DNA of 34,804 nt from an uncultured Alphaproteobacteria bacterium (GCA_910577095.1 CAJTLY010000018.1:1-34804), one strand, 5' to 3'. Positions 7,564 to 15,306 are shown, numbered from the stretch's first letter. Notes: generated by a model from the sequence alone, not told the origin. Program-made: numbers and translations.

Positions 7564-8053
7564 CTTTTCTCTCCATTTTCGATATTTGCGGGCAGGAATA
7601 AGCCGAATACCCGCCCTCGTACAAAGAGGCATCCCCTTCATTCAGCCAAAACGAAATCTGCCCGGTAATCATTTCCGGATAAACCCGAAAAGGCTTGGCT
7701 GTTACCAGCTCCAACGTCCATTTATGAACCGAACCGGTATGCCCGAGATCGGCCGAAACCTGCAAAAACAATCCCAGCCGGCCGGTTGAACTGCGACCGA
7801 TCAGCGACATCGCGCATTTGCAGCTGCCCAACGTTTCCCACGTATGGCCGAGATAAACCCGGTTTGGATACAACACAAAACCTTCCTCCGGGATGGTAAT
7901 CGTTTTGTATTGCCCGTCATCATCCTTAAACGTCAGCGTTCGTCCCAACCGGTAATTATAACTGTTGGGGTTAAGCTGCTCCTGATTAAACGGCTCAATC
8001 ACAATATCACCGTTTTCAACATATTTCTTAATTTCCGAACCGGTAAGAATCAT
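7544..8053 (-). CDS. dcd: dCTP deaminase-like protein
   Basis: A 169-residue dCTP deaminase-family protein. Members convert dCTP to dUTP, feeding dTMP synthesis; some also hydrolyse dUTP. Visible motifs are IVIEPF (17–22), NPNSYNYRLG (28–37), GRSSTGRLG (86–94, compare GRSSLARLG of E. coli Dcd) and TLEL with the catalytic Glu at 115. Between them SADLGHTG replaces the usual TAHRIDPG, so the substrate loop is divergent. Shine-Dalgarno AGGAAG precedes the ATG; the gene starts 9 bp after the S66 peptidase. Its 3' end overlaps the next paralog by 20 bp. Whether it is the housekeeping Dcd or a specialised version cannot be told here. Confidence 0.78.
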   Translation of the reverse strand: MILTGSEIKKYVENGDIVIEPFNQEQLNPNSYNYRLGRTLTFKDDDGQYKTITIPEEGFVLYPNRVYLGHTWETLGSCKCAMSLIGRSSTGRLGLFLQVSADLGHTGSVHKWTLELVTAKPFRVYPEMITGQISFWLNEGDASLYEGGYSAYSCPQISKMERKVDTDGK

Positions 8054-8062
8054 CTTCGCTTC

Positions 8063-9028
8063 CTAAAATTCCGTCAGTTCAATTCTTTCACCGTCAATCC
8101 GGCAGTGTCCGCCGATCGGAAAAGTTATGATCGGGGTGGTATGCCCAAAATCGACATTGGCAACAATCGGCTTGCCGGCCAGTTCCTTCTTCGATTGCAG
8201 AATCCGTTCCAGCAGCGGCCGGTCGATTTTATTTTCCGGCTCAAAGCGCCCGAACACCACGGCTTTGACCGTTGCAAAATCAGGATGCAGGCACAAGGCG
8301 GTCAAATTGCGGTTAAAGGTCCACACTTCATGCTCGGCACAATGTTCCAAAAACAAAATGCTGTCTTTAATGTCGGGAAAATACGGCGTTCCTTTCAATT
8401 CGTCCAAAAGCCCCAGATTGCCGCCGATCAAACGCCCTTCCGCTTTACCGGGCGCTATCGGCCAATAACCGTCGTTCTTAACAAAATTCCGTTTTTCCTG
8501 ATCAATAAACCACGGATCGTCCGCCCATTCCGGTGCCGGCGACAAAGCAAACGGCCGATCCTGAAACAAACACTTTTTAAAATACTCAATCGTATAGTCA
8601 ATCCCCTTCAGCATCCCAAAACTCGAAAAATGCGGTCCCGAATAAGTGACCAGCCCGGTTCGGGCATAAATTGCATTTGCCAAAGCGGTAATATCGGAAA
8701 AACCGCATAATATTTTCGGATTCTCGGCAATCAGCCGGTAATCGATCCGCGACAACAGCTCCGTTACGTTAAAGCCGCCGATAGCCGTCAAAATGCCATC
8801 TACCGCGGGATCGGCAAACGCTTCGTGCAAATCTTCCGCCCTTGCCTCCGCTGCCGAAGACGCAAACTCGTCCATTTCGTCGGTATGACGGCCGAACGAA
8901 ACGCTCAACCCCATTTCGGCCAACCGTTCTCGGGCAATTTTCCGACAGTCGCCGGAAATGATCTTCAAACTCCGGGACGGCGCAATAACTCGAACATGCG
9001 CGCCTGCTTTCAGTTTCGCCGGTATCAT
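8063..9028 (-). CDS. S66-family peptidase, LD-carboxypeptidase / MccF-like
   Basis: A 321-residue cytoplasmic serine peptidase of family S66. The Ser-Glu-His triad can be placed: Ser111 in GFSDIT, Glu228 in LFLEH and His296 in VDFGHT; GGFN (84–87) and GGNL (202–205) are also conserved. S66 includes LdcA, which trims murein tetrapeptides, and MccF, which cleaves the amide bond of processed microcin C and related aminoacyl-nucleotides. The region around FNRNL...VKAVVFGRF looks more MccF-like to me, and the context (an AlaRS-like enzyme and nucleotide-deaminase-fold genes) favours a small-molecule substrate. It overlaps the upstream gene by 4 bp (ATGA), implying translational coupling. Confidence 0.85.
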   Translation of the reverse strand: MIPAKLKAGAHVRVIAPSRSLKIISGDCRKIARERLAEMGLSVSFGRHTDEMDEFASSAAEARAEDLHEAFADPAVDGILTAIGGFNVTELLSRIDYRLIAENPKILCGFSDITALANAIYARTGLVTYSGPHFSSFGMLKGIDYTIEYFKKCLFQDRPFALSPAPEWADDPWFIDQEKRNFVKNDGYWPIAPGKAEGRLIGGNLGLLDELKGTPYFPDIKDSILFLEHCAEHEVWTFNRNLTALCLHPDFATVKAVVFGRFEPENKIDRPLLERILQSKKELAGKPIVANVDFGHTTPIITFPIGGHCRIDGERIELTEF

Positions 9029-10071
9029 CTGCCGTCTCTCCGCTTCTGCAAATCCAACAGGGTTTTGCGATTCAGTTCTTCAATGCGTTCGCTTTTGGCC
9101 GCTAATAATGCCGTCATCGCCGGCTGAGCCTGCACATTGCCGAAAATCATTGCTTCCGAATGGTGCAAAATCTGCGACAGTTCCTGCGGTTTCAAACCGG
9201 CCTGACCGGCAAAGTAATGAACGCTGCGTAAATACTTGTAAAGGATTTTGCTCTGCTCGTCATGGCTTGACGGACGCAGGCCTTCGCGCATCATGGCCTG
9301 AGAAGTGATAATACAATCCTTAAATTTGTAATTGCGATCCAACGCCGGATGACGGGGAAACGGATAGCAGTCCATCACATGATCCAGACCGTATTTAGCC
9401 TGCATAATCACCGTATCGCCAAAACCGACTTCCATAAACAACGGCTTTTGGCTTTGCCGATCGCGAAAAATAATGAAATTGCCGACATCCGAATATTCTC
9501 CGGTATATTTATGACGGACCGCAAAATTGAAATTCTCTCCGTAAACGCCGTCAATGCCCACCGTATGCCGATAGTACTTTTCGGGATGAGCATCCACTTC
9601 CACTGTCGGGCATCCTCTTTCGCGGATCAGCCGATAAAGTTCTTCGTCTCCGGATCGCACCCGCAACAACAGGTCTTCCGGTGCCAGCTTAACCTTATTA
9701 TAAAAGAAATCTAAAACCTGAGAAAACGCCTCTTCTTTGCGCTCATAGGGAAAAACCGTATCAATGTTGGTAAAATAAGAACCCCATTTCGGATCGAAAT
9801 CGTCATCAAGCATATTCTTAATATTACGGGTACGCACCGAATTCTGCGCAATCACCAAACCGCCGGCCGGTATTTTTCCCGGAAAGATATAATCTTTCTT
9901 CAATGCCGAAATCGCCGCTCCGACAAAAATCACGCTTTCATCCTGATGCGAAGTCACCGGCAGCGGCGCCGCTTCCAAATATCCGGCGGCACGATAATGC
10001 CGCAAATAAGCAGCAACCAATCCGCGACGGCATCGGTTTAAGGTTTTCCACTCATCACGCGCCGACATCAT
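9025..10071 (-). CDS. Class II aminoacyl-tRNA synthetase core-like protein (AlaRS-like)
   Basis: A 348-residue protein that resembles the catalytic core of alanyl-tRNA synthetase without the tRNA-recognition, editing or C-Ala regions. QNSVRTRNI (76–84) matches the AlaRS QxCIRTxD region; YFTNIDTVFPYE (99–110) sits where AlaRS has HHTFFEMLGNFSFGDYF; SDVGNFIIFRD...LFMEVGFGDT (194–220) matches the EIWNLVFxQ...DTGMGLER motif 3 segment, but the usual DTGMG...R is altered to EVGFGDT. The Arg of motif 2 seems kept, the motif 3 Arg does not. Such stand-alone cores could activate an amino acid as adenylate and transfer it to a small molecule. The 4-bp overlaps on both sides place it in the middle of the operon. 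Family assignment is from memory of motifs. Confidence 0.6.
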   Translation of the reverse strand: MMSARDEWKTLNRCRRGLVAAYLRHYRAAGYLEAAPLPVTSHQDESVIFVGAAISALKKDYIFPGKIPAGGLVIAQNSVRTRNIKNMLDDDFDPKWGSYFTNIDTVFPYERKEEAFSQVLDFFYNKVKLAPEDLLLRVRSGDEELYRLIRERGCPTVEVDAHPEKYYRHTVGIDGVYGENFNFAVRHKYTGEYSDVGNFIIFRDRQSQKPLFMEVGFGDTVIMQAKYGLDHVMDCYPFPRHPALDRNYKFKDCIITSQAMMREGLRPSSHDEQSKILYKYLRSVHYFAGQAGLKPQELSQILHHSEAMIFGNVQAQPAMTALLAAKSERIEELNRKTLLDLQKRRDGR

Positions 10072-10859
10072 CTTCCTCTCCGTTTTTTCACACAGTCAAA
10101 AATCAATTCTCCCGGATATTCGCCCTGCCCAAACGGCGTACGGTCAAAATGTCCGTACAGGTTTTCAACCGTCAGTTCGTTTTTCTCCAGCACCAACGAT
10201 GCGGTGTCCTTAAAGAAGTAACCGGTCGTATAAAGCCATTCGAAATGATCGGTTTGACCGTCCGTATATTTAACGGAATAATATTCTTCAATATTTTGCG
10301 TTTGTTTGAAATAATCGCGTTTATTAATTTCTACCCGGCGGTTGATCTGATTGCCGTCTTGGTCATGATAATTGCCGTCAAAAACCACGCCTTCGCGCAC
10401 CAGCATATGTATCCAGGGATTAAACAGGTCAAAGGCGAAACGACCGTTCTCCGTCAACAGGTCTTTGCTGCTGCAAACAAAACGGTCAAGTTCTTCCGCC
10501 GACTGACAGTGTTGCATCACCCGGAACGGCGCAAAAGCAAACGAAAACTTTTCTTCGTCCGCAAATTCATTAATGTCCGCAACATGCGTTACGACGTTTT
10601 TGATTCCGCGTTCACGTGCTTTGTCCGACAGAACCGCGATTTCGTCCCCGATCACATCCACGGCATGAAACTCCAGATCGGGATGTTTTTCGGCAATCGG
10701 CAACAAAACCCGTCCGGTTCCGGCGCCGATTTCAATAACGCGGTTATTATCCAGATTGTTTTTGTATTCCGTGAGCAAACGATTATAAAAGGCAATATCT
10801 TCTTTACGTTCCTTGTAAAAAATGTCATACAGTTCCGAGGCGTTTTTATACCTTTTCAT
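10068..10859 (-). CDS. Class I SAM-dependent methyltransferase
   Basis: A 263-residue methyltransferase with a Rossmann-type SAM-binding domain. Motif I is VIEIGAGTGR (41–50), followed by FHAVDVIGDE (acidic residue at the end of beta 2) and VVTHVADINEF (post-motif II). An N-terminal helix YDIFYKERKEDIAFYNRLL precedes the fold, as in the Methyltransf_25/11 type. The C-terminal part (about 155–240) is rich in beta-strands and probably sets the substrate, which cannot be predicted. It is the first gene of a five-gene minus-strand operon and is preceded by a palindrome-containing regulatory region. Confidence 0.85.
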   Translation of the reverse strand: MKRYKNASELYDIFYKERKEDIAFYNRLLTEYKNNLDNNRVIEIGAGTGRVLLPIAEKHPDLEFHAVDVIGDEIAVLSDKARERGIKNVVTHVADINEFADEEKFSFAFAPFRVMQHCQSAEELDRFVCSSKDLLTENGRFAFDLFNPWIHMLVREGVVFDGNYHDQDGNQINRRVEINKRDYFKQTQNIEEYYSVKYTDGQTDHFEWLYTTGYFFKDTASLVLEKNELTVENLYGHFDRTPFGQGEYPGELIFDCVKKRRGR

Positions 10860-10973
10860 TTTTACCTACCCGGTTAATATATGTTATTGTCCGCCGCGCA
10901 AACGTTATGCTGAAACGGGAACATAAAAGTACGCCCGATTTTTCATCCGGCATGTTTTGTATACTGTACTACA

Positions 10974-10985
10974 TTTTGTACAAAA
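10974..10985. promoter_or_regulatory. Palindromic operator candidate TTTTGTACAAAA, second copy
   Basis: Identical to the 12-bp palindrome at 5297–5308, and about 115 bp upstream of the first gene of the five-gene operon. A partial site (TTTTGTAT) lies 12 bp away on the other side, suggesting two adjacent half-sites for a dimeric regulator. Confidence 0.45.
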
Positions 10986-11112
10986 AACAAGGACAAAAAT
11001 AAAAATTATCGGATTTATCCCCGCCGACAAAGCCCGAAAGATACCGCATCAGCCGAATTGCAGCACTGTTTTTATCTCAATTGACTGATTATCCTTAGCG
11101 AGAAGACAAGAC

Positions 11113-11145
11113 AAAAACGTCTCTGTTGAATGACAGAGACGTTTT
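11113..11145 (-). terminator. Intrinsic terminator of rpoA
   Basis: A 13-bp perfect stem (arms 11114–11126 and 11133–11145) with a 6-nt loop and, on the minus strand, a TTTTT tract. It is 21 bp past the rpoA stop codon, so rpoA transcription ends before the accessory operon. Confidence 0.92.
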
Positions 11146-11166
11146 AATCAATCGCTTATCCGAAAT

Positions 11167-12177
11167 TTAGAAATGATCATCAACTCTTTTGATCAGTTCT
11201 TCAATGTTTTCCGGCGGCCAACCCGGGGTTTCCATACCGAGATGAATTCCCATTTTGGCCAGAACTTCTTTAATTTCGTTCAAAGACTTACGGCCGAAAT
11301 TCGGTGTTCTGAGCATTTCGGCTTCGGTTTTCTGAACCAAGTCACCGATATAAACGATATTGTCGTTTTTCAGACAGTTGGCAGAACGTACCGACAGTTC
11401 AAGTTCTTCAACCTTTTTCAAAAGGTTCTTATTGAACGGCAATTCTTCTTTTTCAACTTCGGCTTCGTTTTCCGGTTCGTCAAAGTTAATGAACGGTTTC
11501 AACTGATCCTGCAAAATGCGGGCCGAAAAAGCAACCGCATCTTCCGGCGTAACCACACCGTTGGTTTCGACCACCAAAGTCAGTTTGTCATAGTCGGTAA
11601 CCTGACCGACACGGGTACGGTCAACCCGGTAAGATACCCGTTTAACCGGGGAATAAATTGCATCAACCGCAATCAGCCCGATCGGCGCATCGGCCGGTTT
11701 GTTCTGGCTGGCCGGAACATATCCTTTACCGGTATTTACAGTCAATTCCATATTGATTTTGGCACCGGCATCCAACGTGCAGATAACCAACTCCGGATTT
11801 TTGATTTCAACATCATGACCGGTTTCAATCATTGCCGCCGTAACTTCGCACGGACCTTCTGCTTTAAGAGACATTGTTTTCAGGCCTTCGCTGTGAACGG
11901 CAACGGCCAATCCTTTGATATTGAGGACAATATCGGTTACATCTTCTCTTACGCCGGGAATAACCGAAAATTCGTGTAAAACACCGTCGATCTTGATTGC
12001 CGTAACAGCGCCGCCCTGCAGGGAAGACAGCAAAATGCGTCTCAGCGCGTTACCGAGAGTAAGACCGAAGCCTCTCTCCAATGGTTCAACCACAATCTTG
12101 GCTTTGTTGCCGCCATCGCTGGGAACAATTTCAAGATTAGTCGGTTTAATAAGTTCTTGCCAATTCTTTTGAATCAC
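11167..12177 (-). CDS. rpoA: DNA-directed RNA polymerase alpha subunit
   Basis: RNA polymerase alpha, 336 residues. The N-terminal assembly domain (about 1–235) shows GFGLTLGNALRRILLSS near residues 33–49, and the C-terminal DNA-binding domain (about 255–325) shows ELSVRSANCLKNDNI and FGRKSLNEIKEVLAKMGI. The start is a GTG with GAGGA upstream. It is the last gene of the rpsM-rpsK-rpoA unit. The usual downstream partner rplQ is missing from this position. Confidence 0.98.
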   Translation of the reverse strand: MIQKNWQELIKPTNLEIVPSDGGNKAKIVVEPLERGFGLTLGNALRRILLSSLQGGAVTAIKIDGVLHEFSVIPGVREDVTDIVLNIKGLAVAVHSEGLKTMSLKAEGPCEVTAAMIETGHDVEIKNPELVICTLDAGAKINMELTVNTGKGYVPASQNKPADAPIGLIAVDAIYSPVKRVSYRVDRTRVGQVTDYDKLTLVVETNGVVTPEDAVAFSARILQDQLKPFINFDEPENEAEVEKEELPFNKNLLKKVEELELSVRSANCLKNDNIVYIGDLVQKTEAEMLRTPNFGRKSLNEIKEVLAKMGIHLGMETPGWPPENIEELIKRVDDHF

Positions 12178-12232
12178 TTGGATATCCTCATTTTTAGTGC
12201 ATATGCATATTTACAAAAAATCAAAAGACGGC

Positions 12233-12254
12233 GAGGCTAAAAAACTTTAGCCTC
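12233..12254 (-). other. Hairpin between rpsK and rpoA
   Basis: A 9-bp perfect stem (GAGGCTAAA / TTTAGCCTC; arms 12233–12241 and 12246–12254) in the 96-bp gap between rpsK and rpoA. No T tract follows directly, so it is more likely an RNA processing, stability or attenuation element than a full terminator. Confidence 0.5.
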
Positions 12255-12273
12255 ACTATCAAAACGCCAAAAA

Positions 12274-12657
12274 CTACACGCGGCGGCGTTTGCGCAGACG
12301 GCAGCCGTTGTGCGGAATCGGAGTAACGTCACGGATGGTGGTAATTGTAAAACCGACCACCTGCAAAGCTCTGATTGCGGATTCGCGTCCGGAACCCGGA
12401 CCCTTAACTTCCACTTCCAAAGTTTTCATACCGTTTTCGATAGCTTTTTTACCGGCTTCTTCAGCAGCAACCTGTGCCGCATACGGAGTCGATTTACGCG
12501 ATCCTTTGAAACCCTGAGCACCGGCCGTAGACCAGGCTACCGTGTTTCCCTGAGCATCGGTAATAGTAATTCGAGTATTGTTAAAAGTAGAATTCACATG
12601 TGCGACACCGGCAGTGATGTTCTTCTTTTCTTTTTTCTTCTGTGTTGCTTTTGCCAT
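12274..12657 (-). CDS. rpsK: Ribosomal protein uS11
   Basis: Small-subunit protein S11, 127 residues, which binds 16S rRNA in the platform near the mRNA exit. Typical stretches are HVNSTFNNTRITITDAQGN, SAGAQGFKGSRKSTPYAAQ-like sequence (here STAGAQGFKGSRKSTPYAA) and the C-terminal PHNGCRLRKRRRV. It lies 18 bp after rpsM. Shine-Dalgarno TAGGG precedes the ATG. Confidence 0.98.
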   Translation of the reverse strand: MAKATQKKKEKKNITAGVAHVNSTFNNTRITITDAQGNTVAWSTAGAQGFKGSRKSTPYAAQVAAEEAGKKAIENGMKTLEVEVKGPGSGRESAIRALQVVGFTITTIRDVTPIPHNGCRLRKRRRV

Positions 12658-12675
12658 TTGGGACCCTACCTCTTC

Positions 12676-13044
12676 TTATTTCTTTTTGTTAGCAACGGTT
12701 TTACGTTTGCCTTTACGGGTGCGGGCATTTTGTTTTGTACTCTGTCCGCGAACCGGCAATCCTTTACGATGCCGCAAACCTCTGTAACATCCGAGATCCA
12801 TCAATCTCTTGATATTAACCCCAACATCACGACGCAGCTCACCTTCTACCAGGTAGTCACGATCGATTGTTTCACGTACTTTTGCAATGTCTTCTTCAGA
12901 CATATCCTGCACGCGCAAGCCCGGGTTGACTCCTGATTTTGCACAAATGTCTTGAGCAGTTTTTCTACCGATACCAAAAATATAAGTCAAAGCGATTTCA
13001 ATTCTTTTGGCAGTCGGAATATTTACACCAGCTATACGAGCCAA
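12676..13044 (-). CDS. rpsM: Ribosomal protein uS13, TTG start
   Basis: Small-subunit protein S13, 122 residues, in the head of the 30S subunit contacting tRNA and the 50S bridge. It begins MARIAGVNIPTAKRIEIALT and contains GLRHRKGLPVRGQSTKQNARTRKG near the C-terminus. The initiation codon is TTG, chosen because it gives the canonical N-terminus and has GGAGA 8 nt upstream. A consensus promoter lies 68 bp upstream. Confidence 0.97.
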   Translation of the reverse strand: MARIAGVNIPTAKRIEIALTYIFGIGRKTAQDICAKSGVNPGLRVQDMSEEDIAKVRETIDRDYLVEGELRRDVGVNIKRLMDLGCYRGLRHRKGLPVRGQSTKQNARTRKGKRKTVANKKK

Positions 13045-13111
13045 ATTTCATCTCCATTATTCTAAAATTAAAACTTAAAAAGTTGATCACCACTTTTCAA
13101 AATTAAGCCGG

Positions 13112-13139
13112 ATTATAGGCTAATATTTGTTAGTGTCAA
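13112..13139 (-). promoter_or_regulatory. Consensus promoter of rpsM-rpsK-rpoA
   Basis: On the minus strand, a perfect TTGACA (13134–13139) and a perfect TATAAT (13112–13117) with a 16-bp spacer, inside the 141-bp gap between adk and rpsM. It makes rpsM-rpsK-rpoA independent of the secY promoter. Confidence 0.78.
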
Positions 13140-13185
13140 CCCTTACTTTAAGCATTTTTCAAAAAAGTTACTTTTTGTTAAACAC

Positions 13186-13860
13186 TTATTTGATTTTGAG
13201 CGCTTCATCAATGCGTTTGGCAACCACGTCCACCGTTCCGTTGCCGTCAATGCTGCGCAATAATCCTTTTTCTTGATAATACGCGATTGTCGGATAAGTA
13301 AAATCGCGATATTTTTTCAGACGGCGTTCAATGGTTTCTTTGGTATCATCGAGTCGTCTCGAAAATTTGGTTCCGCCGCAGATATCGCATACCCCCGGAA
13401 CCTTCGGCTTGTGATATTTGTCACTGTAACTTTCGCCGCAGGTCATACAGGTATAACGCCCCAGGATTCGGTCGATAATAATATGGTCGGGAACCTGAAT
13501 CTCAATAACGGCATCAAGTCCGATTCCTTTTTCCTTCAGCATTTTCGCCAGCACCTCGGCTTGTTCCAACGTGCGGGGAAAACCGTCGAGAATAAAACCT
13601 TTTTGGCAGTCTGCCTCTTCGATACGGGCCGAAACCATGCGGATCATCAGCTCATCGGGAGCAAAACCGCCGGCAGCCAGATGATCTTTAAGCTGATTGC
13701 CGATTTCGCTTCCTTTCTTAACTTCTTCCCGCAGCATTTCTCCGGTCGAAAGATGACAAAGACCGAATTCCCGTTTCAGAACGCTGGCCTGGGTTCCTTT
13801 GCCGGTCCCCGGCGCACCGGTCATCACCAGATGCAGCCCTTCTCCGTTTGCAAAACCCAT
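13186..13860 (-). CDS. adk: Adenylate kinase with Cys4 zinc LID
   Basis: Adenylate kinase, 224 residues, catalysing ATP + AMP to 2 ADP. P-loop GAPGTGKGT (15–23), LDGFPRT (91–97), and RRLDDTKETIERRL in the LID/core. The LID carries four Cys in pairs (C138, C141, C158, C161; CMTC...CDIC), a structural zinc site seen in many non-enteric Adks. The start codon overlaps the secY stop codon by 1 bp, the classic secY-adk coupling. Confidence 0.97.
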   Translation of the reverse strand: MGFANGEGLHLVMTGAPGTGKGTQASVLKREFGLCHLSTGEMLREEVKKGSEIGNQLKDHLAAGGFAPDELMIRMVSARIEEADCQKGFILDGFPRTLEQAEVLAKMLKEKGIGLDAVIEIQVPDHIIIDRILGRYTCMTCGESYSDKYHKPKVPGVCDICGGTKFSRRLDDTKETIERRLKKYRDFTYPTIAYYQEKGLLRSIDGNGTVDVVAKRIDEALKIK

Positions 13861-15215
13861 TATCTTCTCTTTCCTTTTTTGTTGACCAGAGCGGCTTTTT
13901 TCAAAAGCCCCTCATACTGATAGGCAATCAGATGAGTCTGAACCTGGCCGACAAAATCCATCGTCACCTGAACCACGATCAACAGCGTGGTACCGCCGAG
14001 AACAAACGGGACCGCCAGTTTGGCAATCAGAATTTCCGGCAAAATGCAGAGCATGGTCAGATAGAAGGCCCCCAGCACGGTCAGACGGGTAATTACATAG
14101 TCCAAATATTCGGCCGTATTTTTACCCGGACGGATACCGGCGATAAAGCCGCCGTGTTTCTTCAAATTTTCTGCCGTTTCTTCCGGATTGAAAACCACTG
14201 CGGTATAGAAGAAAGAGAAGAAAATGATCAAACCGGCATACAAGGCCAGATAAAGCGGTTGGCCGTGCCCCAGCAGTTGGCTCAGCGTTTGCGCCCAGCT
14301 CGGGCCGTTGGCGGCCGACAGATTGGCGATCGTAATCGGCAACAACAGCAAAGAGCTGGCGAAAATCGGCGGGATAACGCCGGTCGGATTAATCTTGAGG
14401 GGCAAATGCGAACTTTCCGGCGAACTCATGCGGGCACCGACCTGACGCTTCGGATACTGAATGGTGATTTTGCGCTGAGCTCTTTCAACCAAAACGATAA
14501 TATAAACCAGACCGAGGACCATTGCCATCAACAGCATGATCACCCACACCGACATTGAACCGACGCGCCCCAACTCAAAAGTCTGCGCCAAAGCGCCCGG
14601 AATGTTGGCGATAATACCGACGGTAATGATCAGCGACGAACCGTTGCCGACCCCGCGCGAGGTGATCTGATCACCCAGCCAAACGATAAACATGGTACCG
14701 CCGACCAAAGAAACAATGGTGGTAAACTTGAAAACAAATCCGGGCATGACAACCGCCGAAACACCGGCGCCGCCGACCATACCCTCAAGACCGACCGCAA
14801 TGCCGTATCCTTGAATGATCGTGATCAACACCGTCAGCACCTTAGTATAGTGAACGATTTTGCGGTGTCCGGCTTCGCCTTCTTTTTTCAGCGCGCTCAG
14901 CGACGGAATCACCGACTGTCCCAGTTGCAGAATAATGGAGGCCGAAATATACGGCATGATGTTCAACGCAAAGATCGTCATACGTTCCAACGCACCGCCG
15001 GCAAACATATTGAACATGCCGAGAATGCCGTTGGAATTGCGCGAGAAAATATCCGCCAGAATCTGCGGATCAATTCCCGGCAGCGGAATAAACGTTCCCA
15101 AACGGAACACGATCAGGGCCAGAATTGTAAACCACAGTCTTTTCTTTAGTTCTTCAGCTTTGCCAAAGGCCGACATATCCAGATTGGCGGCCATTTTTTC
15201 TGCTAATGATACCAT
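13860..15215 (-). CDS. secY: Protein translocase subunit SecY
   Basis: Channel-forming subunit of the Sec translocon, 451 residues, with ten predicted transmembrane helices. Recognisable segments are FRLGTFIPLPGID near residue 37, GILGMFNMFAGGALERMTIFALNIMPYISASI (TM2/plug area), and the C-terminal GTTLLIVVQVTMD. The Shine-Dalgarno AAGGA precedes the ATG. It leads the secY-adk unit, with its own promoter, because the plus-strand island separates it from rplO. Confidence 0.97.
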   Translation of the reverse strand: MVSLAEKMAANLDMSAFGKAEELKKRLWFTILALIVFRLGTFIPLPGIDPQILADIFSRNSNGILGMFNMFAGGALERMTIFALNIMPYISASIILQLGQSVIPSLSALKKEGEAGHRKIVHYTKVLTVLITIIQGYGIAVGLEGMVGGAGVSAVVMPGFVFKFTTIVSLVGGTMFIVWLGDQITSRGVGNGSSLIITVGIIANIPGALAQTFELGRVGSMSVWVIMLLMAMVLGLVYIIVLVERAQRKITIQYPKRQVGARMSSPESSHLPLKINPTGVIPPIFASSLLLLPITIANLSAANGPSWAQTLSQLLGHGQPLYLALYAGLIIFFSFFYTAVVFNPEETAENLKKHGGFIAGIRPGKNTAEYLDYVITRLTVLGAFYLTMLCILPEILIAKLAVPFVLGGTTLLIVVQVTMDFVGQVQTHLIAYQYEGLLKKAALVNKKGKRR

Positions 15216-15278
15216 TTTTGTTTCCTTATCTTTTTAAATAACCGATTTTGGGCGCAGAAATGCCCATTTGGAAATAAT

Positions 15279-15306
15279 CTAATACACGAATTTTAAATTT
15301 TTGCAA
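15279..15306 (-). promoter_or_regulatory. Candidate secY promoter
   Basis: On the minus strand, TTGCAA (15301–15306) and TATTAG (15279–15284), 16-bp spacer, about 64 bp before the secY ATG. The -10 matches consensus only partly. Confidence 0.45.

Larger units (their letters stand above)
10860..11166. other. Intergenic region between rpoA and the five-gene operon
   Basis: This 307-bp gap has no gene. It holds the rpoA terminator (11113–11145) and the regulatory region of the methyltransferase operon, including the palindrome at 10974–10985 and a half-site TTTTGTAT just beside it (10955–10962). A possible minus-strand -10 TATACA overlaps this area, but no convincing -35 is visible. Confidence 0.6.

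Noticed and set aside
7564..7641. An N-terminal extension of the second deaminase-fold protein from the ATG at 7641
   Set aside because: The extra 26 residues lie inside the upstream gene in another frame and do not match the family; the TTG at 7563 has a better ribosome-binding site and family-like N-terminus.
7844..8710. A 288-aa plus-strand open frame opposite dcd and the S66 gene
   Set aside because: Composition is typical of an antisense frame; the minus strand carries recognisable catalytic motifs.
9903..10877. A 324-aa plus-strand open frame opposite the methyltransferase
   Set aside because: Antisense shadow of two coupled minus-strand genes with clear motifs.
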